A stretch of DNA of 64,000 nucleotides from JANYLB01 sp963837715. Lineage in GTDB: Bacteria; Actinomycetota; Acidimicrobiia; IMCC26256; JANYLB01. Location of the stretch: the NCBI GenBank assembly GCA_963837715.1, contig CAWIOF010000004.1, forward strand, positions 1,268,206-1,332,205, read 5' to 3'. The notes beneath the pieces are model-generated. The model was not told where the DNA came from. It did no database searches and was given only the letters and a program-made list of their open reading frames with translations. Made by a program: the position numbers and the translations under genes. The number at the start of each line of letters is the position of its first letter. Position 1 is the first letter of the stretch. Below, piece by piece: positions 55,508 through 62,207 of the stretch.

Positions 55508-56065
55508 GGGTTCAGGGCCGCTTCGATCTCGAGGTGGATGCTGACTCGGTCCGCGACGAGGATGCCGCCGGCTTCGAGCACGAGGTTGAAGTCGACGCCG
55601 TAGTCGCTGCGGTTCAGCTCACCTCTCGCCGTGCATTGCATCCGGGGGCCTCCGTCCGGATCACGGCGAAAGCGTGGCAGCTCGAGGTCCAGCGAGATCG
55701 GATTCGTGGTGTTCTTGATCGTGAGGTGACCGTCGAGCGCGAATCGGAAGCCGTCGTGTCGCAGCTCGGTCGACTGGAACGTCATGACGGGGTAGGCGGC
55801 GATGTCGAAGAAGTCGGGCGAGCGCAGGTGGTTGTCGCGTCGGGAGTTCCCGGTGTCGACTGAGGTCATCTCGATGGTCGCAGCGGCGCTCGATTCGAGT
55901 GGAGCGGCACGTGTGACGATCTGACCACTGAACTCCCGGAACGTTCCTCGCACGTGGCCGACCATCGTGTGCCGGACCGAGAAGCTGATCTCGGAAAGGT
56001 CTCGGTCGATGACCCAGGTTCCGACGGCGTAACCGGGGATCGATTCCTGCAACATTGACGGTCAT
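55504..56065 (-). CDS. YceI family lipid-binding protein (start possibly frameshifted)
   Basis: A roughly 187-residue lipocalin-like YceI protein: GYAVGTWVIDRDLSEISFSVRHTMVGHVRGTFREFSGQI, then NSRRDNHLRSPDFFDIAAYP and NTTNPISLDLELPRF. YceI proteins bind isoprenoid lipids in the cell envelope; this one lacks a signal peptide. The body can start at ATG 56055, but the ribosome site AGGAG fits ATG 56065, which is in another frame. One indel between 56045 and 56062 would reconcile them. Position of the upstream element supports 56065. Confidence 0.85.
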
Positions 56066-56101
56066 GGTGAGCTCCTGACTGTCGGTGGTCGGGTCGTCAG
56101 G

Positions 56102-56163
56102 CAACGGTCGCGTCGGGGAGAGGACGATCGCGTCGGTAGGCGTCCCGAGTGGACACCCCAGTC
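56102..56163 (-). promoter_or_regulatory. three-box upstream element, copy D (before YceI-LuxR)
   Basis: On the minus strand: GACTGGGGTG (56163 to 56154), 19 bases, GACGCGATCG (56134 to 56125), 10 bases, GACGCGACCGTTG (56114 to 56102). Same boxes and order as copies A-C, but the first gap is 12 bases longer and box 3 has one change. It ends 36 bases before ATG 56065. A separate GACTCGATCG lies just upstream (56179 to 56170). Confidence 0.6.
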
Positions 56164-56220
56164 ATGGCGCGATCGAGTCAGCGCACGGTTATGGGCGGTC
56201 CGGCAGACGGCCAGGGAACC

Positions 56221-56269
56221 GACTGGGGTGGGGTACGGACGCGATCGGTCGCGGGCCGATGCGACGGTG
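56221..56269 (+). promoter_or_regulatory. three-box upstream element, copy A
   Basis: GACTGGGGTG (56221-56230), 7 bases, GACGCGATCG (56238-56247), 10 bases, GATGCGACGGTG (56258-56269). It ends 33 bases before the ATG of the 74-residue protein, with the ribosome site between. Divergent to copy D. Confidence 0.7.
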
Positions 56270-56302
56270 TTCCCACTCCCCACCGACCAAGGAGCGCGCC
56301 AC

Positions 56303-56527
56303 ATGAACGGAACGTTTCGCCCCTACTTCAACGAGGACTGGCCGGCTCCATCGAACGAGAACGTCGCGTACATTCCGGTCCGAGTCACCAAGGAACCGCG
56401 GGTGAACGGCTCGATCACCGTCTTCCTCCCGGACGGAACCGCGCTCGACGCACGTGCGGCCGACCTCCTGCGTCTCGACCCTGATCAGGTGGTGCGTACG
56501 GGAGCGCTCGCCGAACAGCAAGGGTGA
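56303..56527 (+). CDS. 74-residue conserved-looking hypothetical protein
   Basis: Starts NGTFRPYFNEDWPAPSNENVAYIPVRVTKEP and ends SITVFLPDGTALDARAADLLRLDPDQVVRTGALAEQ. The ATG at 56303 has a good ribosome site (AAGGAG, 8 bases). A longer reading would begin inside the upstream element and is unlikely. Soluble, no Cys. Function unknown; first gene behind copy A. Confidence 0.65.
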   Translation: MNGTFRPYFNEDWPAPSNENVAYIPVRVTKEPRVNGSITVFLPDGTALDARAADLLRLDPDQVVRTGALAEQQG

Positions 56528-56532
56528 GCACG

Positions 56533-56634
56533 ATGGCCAAGATCCTGATGCAGACGACCATCGCCGACGTCACTGACGACTGGCACATCGGGCTGACATC
56601 GGGAGAGACGGCCGATGAACCGGCTCCGAGTTGA
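56533..56634 (+). pseudogene. 33-codon remnant of a larger protein
   Basis: AKILMQTTIADVTDDWHIG resembles the first 20 residues of a longer actinobacterial hypothetical protein family from memory, but the reading then runs through unrelated residues (LTSGETADEPAPS) and stops. The downstream ATG at 56615 overlaps its end. It may be the N-terminal scar of a deleted gene or a missing segment in the assembly. Low confidence. Confidence 0.4.
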
Positions 56635-57212
56635 TCCCACGGCCGCGAGCCGGATCGCGTCCGCCCATCTCGAAGCGCCACGAATGGGGGACGCTCTCGC
56701 TCGTGGCGCGTTCGCAGCGCTCGCCCGAGAGTCTGACCAGCTCTTCAAGCTCATCGCCGATACCGATCGACCCGGCGGTGTCCGGATCTCCTTCACCAGC
56801 TGCCTTGCGCCATTCACGAGCGCGGAAGAGCTCATCACCTCCGTGAGACGTGACCGGCGCCTCGAGGTATCGACGGTTGCTCGCGAACGCGACCGACTCC
56901 ATCCCGTCATGGGATGTGAGCGGGGCGGCGCCTAACCGGTTTCGAGCGGTGCACGACGTGATCGGCCACGGGCTGCTCGGACTCGGCTTCGATCGCGACG
57001 GCGAGTTCACCGTGTGGCGCTTCCAGGAGCGCTTCCACAGCAGGCTGGCACGACGAGCGCTGGCCACCGAGCTGCACGGCGAACACAGCGTCCGCTGGAC
57101 CACCGGTGACCTGCCCGAGCACAAGGCGTTTCTCCTCGATGAACGCGTCGTCCGCGCATCACGCGCGGGGCGATCAGACGCACCTTCTTGCATTCGAGGG
57201 AGCGTCGGCTAG
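56615..57212 (+). CDS. conserved hypothetical protein (apparent frameshift)
   Basis: The first frame has ASAHLEAPRMGDALARGAFAALARESDQLFKLI, then VRISFTSCLAPFTSAEELITSVRRDRRLEVSTVARERDRLHP. The second, from near 56907, has FRAVHDVIGHGLLGLGFDRDGEFTVWRFQERFHSRLARRALATELHGEHSVRWTTGDLPEHKAFLLDE. Together they make a single roughly 200-residue protein. HDVIGHG, ERFHS and ELHGEHS are rich in His, which suggests a metal site. I know no function. It is 6 bases before copy B of the upstream element. Confidence 0.6.
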
Positions 57213-57218
57213 GGCCTC

Positions 57219-57267
57219 GACTGGGGTGCCGCACGGACTCGATCCGTACGGCGTGGATGCGACGGTG
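57219..57267 (+). promoter_or_regulatory. three-box upstream element, copy B
   Basis: GACTGGGGTG (57219-57228), 7 bases, GACTCGATCC (57236-57245), 10 bases, GATGCGACGGTG (57256-57267). It ends 34 bases before the ATG of the alpha/beta hydrolase, with the ribosome site AAGGA between. Confidence 0.7.
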
Positions 57268-57301
57268 ATCACGTCAACCCACTCCAGAAAGAAGGACCAC
57301 C

Positions 57302-58039
57302 ATGTCTGACCAGAAGCCCACTGTCGTCCTCGTCCACGGCGCCTTCGCCGAATCGGCGAGCTGGAACCCTGTTATTGAGCAGCTGCAGGCGCGCGGCCTC
57401 GATGCTGTGGCGGTCGCCAATCCGCTCCGCAGCGTCACAGGAGATGCCGCGTACGTGAGCGACGTGATCGCGGGGATCAGCGCTCCCGTCGTCCTCGTCG
57501 GGCACTCCTACGGCGGCATGGTCATCACCGAAGCTGCCGCCGGCAACGACGCGGTGGTCGGCCTCGTCTACGTGGCCGCGTTCGCGCCCGAGCACGGGGA
57601 GTCCGCGCTCACGCTCTCGACCCAGTTCCCGGGAAGCACCCTCGGTGACGCGCTCGGCGCGTACCCGGTGTCCTCCGGTGGCAACGAGCTCGTGATCCGG
57701 TCGGAGGTCTTCCGCCACCAGTTCGCGGCAGACGTCCCGGCAGCGCAGGCCTCGCTGATGGCGGCGACCCAGCGTCCGGTCACCGAAGTCGCCCTCTCGG
57801 AAGGTCTGCCCACGGCCGCGCCGGCGTGGCAGGGCACCCCGTCGTGGTTCGTGTACGGCGAGTTCGACCTGAACATCCCGGCCGCGCTGCAACGCTTCAT
57901 GGCTGAGCGGGCAGGGGCCCGGGCCACGTCCGAAGTTCCAGGCGCCTCTCACGCGCTGAGCCTGTCGAGCCCCGAGCAGGTCACCGCGTCGATCGTCGAA
58001 GCCGTCAACGCAGTCACGGTTGTCGGCGCCGCACGGTAA
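57302..58039 (+). CDS. alpha/beta hydrolase, EstC-like
   Basis: A 245-residue hydrolase: PTVVLVHGAFAESASWNPVIEQL, VVLVGHSYGGMVITEAAAG (Ser elbow), GTPSWFVYGEFDLNIP (acid) and VPGASHALSLSSPEQV (His). This small-esterase subgroup acts on short esters or amides; the natural substrate is not known. It is framed by copy B upstream and a strong inverted repeat just after its stop. Confidence 0.85.
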   Translation: MSDQKPTVVLVHGAFAESASWNPVIEQLQARGLDAVAVANPLRSVTGDAAYVSDVIAGISAPVVLVGHSYGGMVITEAAAGNDAVVGLVYVAAFAPEHGESALTLSTQFPGSTLGDALGAYPVSSGGNELVIRSEVFRHQFAADVPAAQASLMAATQRPVTEVALSEGLPTAAPAWQGTPSWFVYGEFDLNIPAALQRFMAERAGARATSEVPGASHALSLSSPEQVTASIVEAVNAVTVVGAAR

Positions 58040-58043
58040 CGAG

Positions 58044-58086
58044 CCATGGGTTGGTCGCCTCTGGCACCGGCGCGACCAACCCATGG
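58044..58086 (+). terminator. strong inverted repeat, probable terminator
   Basis: Perfect 15-base arms, CCATGGGTTGGTCGC (58044-58058) and its complement (58072-58086), with a 13-base loop, five bases after the hydrolase stop. No T-run, but the length and position favour termination. It ends the unit behind copy B. Confidence 0.75.
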
Positions 58087-58122
58087 CAACCCAGACCGAC
58101 ACCCCGAAACGGAGAGCGCATC

Positions 58123-58382
58123 ATGAATGACGAACGTTCGCAGGCGCGAGATTCAAAGGCCGCAGTGTCGCGGAGCTCATCGACGAACACGTTCGCTTCG
58201 ACTGCAACCTCATCCAGCTCGACGCGCAGACGTGGGCGATCCACGGCAGCATCGCCGTCGACGGCGAGTCGATCTTGGCCGAGTTCAACACTCAGGCCGA
58301 AGCCGAAGCCGCGTTGGAAGAGCTGGCCGGCGCAGCCACCGACACAACCGGCGGCTTCTCACGAAGGTCGCTCGGCTCATGA
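58123..58382 (+). CDS. small conserved-looking protein (apparent frameshift)
   Basis: Starts at ATG 58123 (ribosome site GGAGA). The first frame gives NDERSQARDSK; after a shift near 58145 the other frame has GRSVAELIDEHVRFDCNLIQLDAQTWAIHGSIAVDGESILAEFNTQAEAEAALEELAG. The second part looks like a compact alpha/beta domain. Its stop overlaps the next start (ATGA). Function unknown. Confidence 0.5.
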
Positions 58383-58636
58383 CCATGTACTTGCCCAACT
58401 CCGGCGTGCGACCAACCGGTTCCGAACCGGCCGAGTTCCTCGATGTCACCTCGATGTCCGGCCACATCGAGTTCGGCAGTCGTGCTCCGTGCGCTCCTCG
58501 CGACGGTCAGCCTTCGAGCGCGGCAGAGGGACCCGCAGGTACCGCGACTGGGGTGCGCGACGGACTCGATCAGACCCGACAGGGCGCGACGGTGACGACG
58601 TCATCCGACATCCGACACCAAGGAGCAGATCAATGA
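58379..58636 (+). CDS. 85-residue hypothetical protein, coupled at both ends
   Basis: ATG 58379 overlaps the preceding stop and its own stop overlaps the hydrolase ATG (ATGA at both ends). It reads TMYLPNSGVRPTGSEPAEFLDVTSM, then less ordered residues. The last third contains copy C of the upstream element, so real translation may stop being meaningful there. No known family. It could be a short protein followed by a promoter in an open frame. Confidence 0.4.
   Translation: MTMYLPNSGVRPTGSEPAEFLDVTSMSGHIEFGSRAPCAPRDGQPSSAAEGPAGTATGVRDGLDQTRQGATVTTSSDIRHQGADQ
58546..58594 (+). promoter_or_regulatory. three-box upstream element, copy C
   Basis: GACTGGGGTG (58546-58555), 7 bases, GACTCGATCA (58563-58572), 10 bases, GGCGCGACGGTG (58583-58594). 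It ends 38 bases before the hydrolase ATG at 58633, with the ribosome site AAGGAG between. It lies inside a small open frame. Confidence 0.7.
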
Positions 58637-59454
58637 GCACCATCACCACGAACGACGGCACCGAGATCTACTACAAGGACTGGGGGGCCGGCCCGGTCGT
58701 CACGTTCTCCCACGGCTGGCCGCTCAGCTCGGACGCATGGGACGGCCAGATGCTGTTCCTCGCGCAGAATGGATTCCGCGTCGTCGCCCACGACCGGCGC
58801 GGCCACGGCCGCTCCAGCCAAGCGTCGGTGAACAACGACATGAACGGCTACGCAGACGACCTCGCCGCAGTGATCGAGGAGCTCGACCTTCACGACGCCA
58901 CGCTCGTCGGCCACTCCACCGGTGGAGGAGAAGTCACGCGCTACATCGCACGGCACGGCACGACACGCGTCGCCAAGGCAGTCCTCATCTCCGCGGTGCC
59001 GCCCATCATGGTCAAGAGCGAGCACAACCCTGAGGGTCTCCCCATCGAAGTCTTCGACGAGATGCGTGCGGCGCTCACCCGCGACCGGTCGCAGTTCTAC
59101 AAGGACCTTGCGATCCAGTTCTACGGAGCCAACCGGCATGGCAACGACGTCTCCGATGGAACGCTCGAGCAGTTCTGGCTCTGGAGCATGCAGTCCGGCC
59201 TCAGGAACGCGTACGAGAGCATCCGCGCATTCTCAGAGACCGACTTCACCGACGACCTCGCGAAGGTGGATGTCCCGACACTGCTCATCCACGGCGAGGA
59301 CGACCAGATCGTTCCCGTGAAGGACTCCGCGGTGAAGGCCGCTCGTCTCATCGCGAACGCGAAGGACATCTACTACCCGGGCGCGCCCCACGGGATCACC
59401 TCGACGCACCAGGACCAGGTGAACGCCGACCTCCTCGCGTTCCTCGAGAGCTAG
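58633..59454 (+). CDS. alpha/beta hydrolase, non-haem chloroperoxidase/arylesterase-like
   Basis: A 273-residue protein: VVTFSHGWPLSSDAWDGQMLFLAQNGFRVVAHDRRGHGRSSQ, TLVGHSTGGGEVTRYIARHG (Ser elbow), LISAVPPIMVKSEHNPEGLP, TLLIHGEDDQIVPV (Asp) and GAPHGITSTHQDQVN (His). These match cofactor-free haloperoxidases and arylesterases. Hydrolysis or perhydrolysis of aryl esters is likely; halogenation is a side activity at best. Copy C precedes it and a strong hairpin follows. Confidence 0.9.
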   Translation: MSTITTNDGTEIYYKDWGAGPVVTFSHGWPLSSDAWDGQMLFLAQNGFRVVAHDRRGHGRSSQASVNNDMNGYADDLAAVIEELDLHDATLVGHSTGGGEVTRYIARHGTTRVAKAVLISAVPPIMVKSEHNPEGLPIEVFDEMRAALTRDRSQFYKDLAIQFYGANRHGNDVSDGTLEQFWLWSMQSGLRNAYESIRAFSETDFTDDLAKVDVPTLLIHGEDDQIVPVKDSAVKAARLIANAKDIYYPGAPHGITSTHQDQVNADLLAFLES

Positions 59455-59470
59455 GCCCGATCACCCCAGC

Positions 59471-59508
59471 TGCCGGCCCCGCGCCCGTTGACGGGTGCGG
59501 GGCCGGCA
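59471..59508 (+). terminator. GC-rich terminator-like hairpin
   Basis: TGCCGGCCCCGC (59471-59482) and its complement (59497-59508) form a perfect 12-base stem, with an inner CCCGT/ACGGG extension. It lies 16 bases after the hydrolase stop and 26 before the next ATG. No T-run. Separates the hydrolase from the next operon. Confidence 0.7.
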
Positions 59509-59534
59509 CCCCCACCATGAGAGGAAGGTTCACC

Positions 59535-60296
59535 ATGAAAGTCGTTGTCATCGGAGGCACAGGCCTCATCGGTTCCAAGGTGGTCACCAACCTGCGCCAG
59601 CAGGGCCACGACGCGGTTGCCGCATCGCCGAACACGGGTGTGAACACCCTCACCCGCGAGGGACTCGCCGACGCGTTCTCGGGTGCGTCGGTCGTTGTTG
59701 ACGTGTCGAACTCACCCTCATTCGAAGACGCCGCGGTTCTGGACTTCTTCGTGACCTCTACCCGCAACATCATCGACACGGCCGCTGCCGCCGGCGTCGA
59801 GCACCTCGTGGTGCTGTCAGTCGTCGGTACCGAGCGTCTGGCGGAAAGTGGCTACATCAGTGCGAAGATCGCGCAGGAGGAGCTCATCAAGAGCTCAGCG
59901 ATTCCATTCTCGATCGTTCACGCAACGCAGTTTTTCGAGTTCGTCAAGAGCATCGCCGACACCTCGACGCGCGGCGACACCGTGCGACTGCCGTCCGTGC
60001 TGTGGCAGCCGATCGCGTCGGACGATGTCGCAGACACGGTCACCAGGGTCGCGCTCGGCGCTCCTCGGAACGGCACGCTCGAGATCGCCGGACCTGACCA
60101 GTTTCGATTCGACGACGCCATCCGGCGAGGCCTGCGCGCCCAAGGAGATCCACGTGAAGTGGTCGCTGACCCGCAGGCCCCGTACTTCGGGGCGGTGCTG
60201 AGCGAACGATCCCTCGTTCCCGGTGAGCACGCGGAACTCGCTGACACGCACTTCGCGGACTGGCTCGCCGCCCACGACGGGGAGGTGAGGGCATGA
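59535..60296 (+). CDS. NmrA-like atypical SDR
   Basis: A 253-residue NAD(P)-binding protein: KVVVIGGTGLIGSKVVTNLRQQGHDAV is the Rossmann motif, VVVDVSNSPSFEDAAVLDFF, then HLVVLSVVGTERLAESGYISAKIAQEELIKSSAIPFSIVHATQFFEF. It has no standard SDR Tyr-X3-Lys pair beyond Tyr-X4-Lys in GYISAKIAQ, typical of NmrA/azoreductase-like regulators or reductases. First gene of a chain with ATGA/GTGA overlaps. Confidence 0.83.
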   Translation: MKVVVIGGTGLIGSKVVTNLRQQGHDAVAASPNTGVNTLTREGLADAFSGASVVVDVSNSPSFEDAAVLDFFVTSTRNIIDTAAAAGVEHLVVLSVVGTERLAESGYISAKIAQEELIKSSAIPFSIVHATQFFEFVKSIADTSTRGDTVRLPSVLWQPIASDDVADTVTRVALGAPRNGTLEIAGPDQFRFDDAIRRGLRAQGDPREVVADPQAPYFGAVLSERSLVPGEHAELADTHFADWLAAHDGEVRA

Positions 60297-60532
60297 AGGA
60301 TCCGACGAGCCTCGCACCCGAGCCCAAGCAGGTCGACGAGGAGCTTTCGATGGAGCTCCGGATCCGCGCCTCGAACGCTGGGCTGAGAGGCACACCAGAA
60401 AGCACCGAGCAGTGCGACAACTGCATCTACTACCTCGAGAACACCGCGGCCGTCTCGTACTGCTGGCACCCAAAGTTGCGGATCCTGGTCGGCGCCGAGT
60501 GGTGGTGCCAGTGGTGGGAGGCGACAACATGA
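60293..60532 (+). CDS. HiPIP-like iron-sulfur protein
   Basis: A 79-residue protein with Cys at 41, 44, 57 and 72 in QCDNCIYYLEN, SYCWHP and WWCQWWE. The C-X2-C-X12-C-X14-C spacing with Tyr/Trp around it fits the high-potential iron-sulfur protein pattern. It has no signal peptide, unlike exported HiPIPs, so it would be cytoplasmic. The start and stop overlap both neighbours (ATGA). Confidence 0.6.
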   Translation: MKDPTSLAPEPKQVDEELSMELRIRASNAGLRGTPESTEQCDNCIYYLENTAAVSYCWHPKLRILVGAEWWCQWWEATT

Positions 60533-60789
60533 GCATGCTCGGAGACGCACTTGGGCCCGAAGCCTGGTTCACCGACTTCGAGCGCCATGAGATCCCCACG
60601 TCGCGCGGTTTGGTTCACGCCGTGGTCGGGGGAAGCGGGCTCCCACGCTTGTACGCGGACGTGCTCGACGTCTGGCGCCCCTGGGCCGACGATGTCAACG
60701 GCGGTCCGATCGACGCATCGCACTTCCTCGCCGAAGACAACCCGGAGGAGACCGCGGCCCAGCTGCTCATGTTCCTGGGGTCAGGGTGA
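60529..60789 (+). pseudogene. alpha/beta hydrolase (haloacetate dehalogenase-like) with missing core
   Basis: An 86-residue frame. Residues 1-38 (WFTDFERHEIPTSRGLVHAVVGGSG) resemble the N-terminus of haloacetate dehalogenase-like hydrolases, and the rest (RLYADVLDVWRPWADDVNGGPIDASHFLAEDNPEETAAQLLMFLG) resembles their C-terminus including the catalytic His (SHFLAEDNPEET). The roughly 200-residue catalytic core with the nucleophile is absent. The join is in frame and the ends are coupled to the neighbours. Either a natural in-frame deletion or an assembly loss; the product cannot be an enzyme of this class. Confidence 0.65.
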
Positions 60790-62207
60790 ACCAGATCCGG
60801 GTGCGGATGACGGCGCGAGCGCCCGACGAACCGCACCGCGCATCGAGCCAGCTCGAGCTGCTCTTCGACCTCACATTCGTCGTCGCGATCTCGAGACTCA
60901 CCGGACAGGTCGCCGAGAAGATCGCGCACGGCGAAGGCCTCCAGACGGTGACGCCGTTCCTCCAGGTCTTCTTCGCGATCTGGTGGGCATGGATGAACTT
61001 CACCTGGTTCGCGTCGTCCTACGACACCGACGACGTCCTATACCGGCTCCTTACGCTGCTGCAGATGGCCGGCGTACTGGTCCTCGCTGCCGGAGTGCCA
61101 TCCGCGCTCAACGACAACGACTACCTGGCGATCACTCTCGGCTACCTCATCATGCGAGTAGGCCTGATCGCGCTCTGGCTTCGCGCCGCAGCAGGAGACC
61201 CGACCCATCGCGGCACAGCCCTCAGCTACGCCGCGGGCATCGCAGGCCTGGAGATCGCGTGGGTATTGCGCCTCGTCTGTGCAGAAACGGGACTGCTCCA
61301 ACCGGACTCCCTGCTGCCGATCTTCGCTGTCCTCGTTGCGTTCGAGTTCGCAGTGCCGACGTGGGCAGAACGGACACGACGCACCAGCTGGCATCCCCAT
61401 CACATCGCCGAACGCTACGGACTCTTCGCGATCCTCCTTCTCGGTGAATGCATCCTCGCCGCATCGTCCAAGGTCGAATCCGCTATCACCGCCGGGGGAG
61501 TCAGCGCCGAGCTCGTCACCATCGCCATCGCGGGCCTCGTCGTGATCTTCGCCCTCTGGTGGCTCTACTTCCTCGAGCCGGTAGGCACGGGCCTCGCCCA
61601 AAACCGCAATCGAGCATTTCTCTGGGGGTTCGGCCAATACGGGGTCTTCGCAGCCCTCGCCGGTCTCGGCGCAGGCCTCGAACTGGCGATCGAACAGACC
61701 GGGCGACCAATCGGGCTGTCACCAACGGCAGTGAGCTACACGGTCGCGATCCCGGTCGGCTTGTTCCTGATACTCCTCTGGGCCGTTTCAGCGCCGATCG
61801 TGCGTTGCCCAATCATTCGACCGGTCGTGACCCTGACCGGAGCTGCAGTCATCCTGGCGGCGCCACTCGCGACGAGGGCCACCGGCGTCGCCCCAGTGGT
61901 CGCAGCAATCGCAGCGATCTGCGGGTCAACGACCGCAGTCACCGTGCTGACGCGTCCCACAGGCGCAGCCGACTATCCGACGAAGTCCGCGTCCATCGTG
62001 ACTTCGCGCGCACGGTTCCACAGGAGCCGCGATGCGGGTGTTCTCCGTGCACGATTGCTTCCCGCCAAGGGGACGGGTCAGAGATCGAGCGTCACGTCGC
62101 GCTCGGGTCGCGAGCAGCAGAGCAGGACGTTGCCGACCGCGGGCGCCTCGAGCGGGTCCGGGTCGTACTCGACACCGCCGTCGAGCAGTCCCGTCTCGCA
62201 CGTGTGA
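60786..62207 (+). CDS. low temperature requirement A (LtrA) family membrane protein
   Basis: Begins SSQLELLFDLTFVVAISRLTGQ, the LtrA signature, then QVFFAIWWAWMNFTWFASSYDTDD and about ten helices. HHIAERYGLFAILLLGECILA is another family block. The family is usually about 380-400 residues, ending near 62000; the frame continues to 62207 over the antisense ferredoxin domain and the last 70 or so residues look like readthrough after a lost stop. GTG start overlaps the preceding stop (GTGA). Confidence 0.85.
   Translation: MNQIRVRMTARAPDEPHRASSQLELLFDLTFVVAISRLTGQVAEKIAHGEGLQTVTPFLQVFFAIWWAWMNFTWFASSYDTDDVLYRLLTLLQMAGVLVLAAGVPSALNDNDYLAITLGYLIMRVGLIALWLRAAAGDPTHRGTALSYAAGIAGLEIAWVLRLVCAETGLLQPDSLLPIFAVLVAFEFAVPTWAERTRRTSWHPHHIAERYGLFAILLLGECILAASSKVESAITAGGVSAELVTIAIAGLVVIFALWWLYFLEPVGTGLAQNRNRAFLWGFGQYGVFAALAGLGAGLELAIEQTGRPIGLSPTAVSYTVAIPVGLFLILLWAVSAPIVRCPIIRPVVTLTGAAVILAAPLATRATGVAPVVAAIAAICGSTTAVTVLTRPTGAADYPTKSASIVTSRARFHRSRDAGVLRARLLPAKGTGQRSSVTSRSGREQQSRTLPTAGASSGSGSYSTPPSSSPVSHV

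Noticed and set aside
58043..58086. Transposon end (inverted repeat)
   Set aside because: No transposase and no target-site duplication. Position right after a stop fits a terminator.
61990..62207. C-terminal extension of LtrA as a real domain
   Set aside because: Ser/Arg-rich, antisense to a clear 2Fe-2S domain, and beyond the normal LtrA length.
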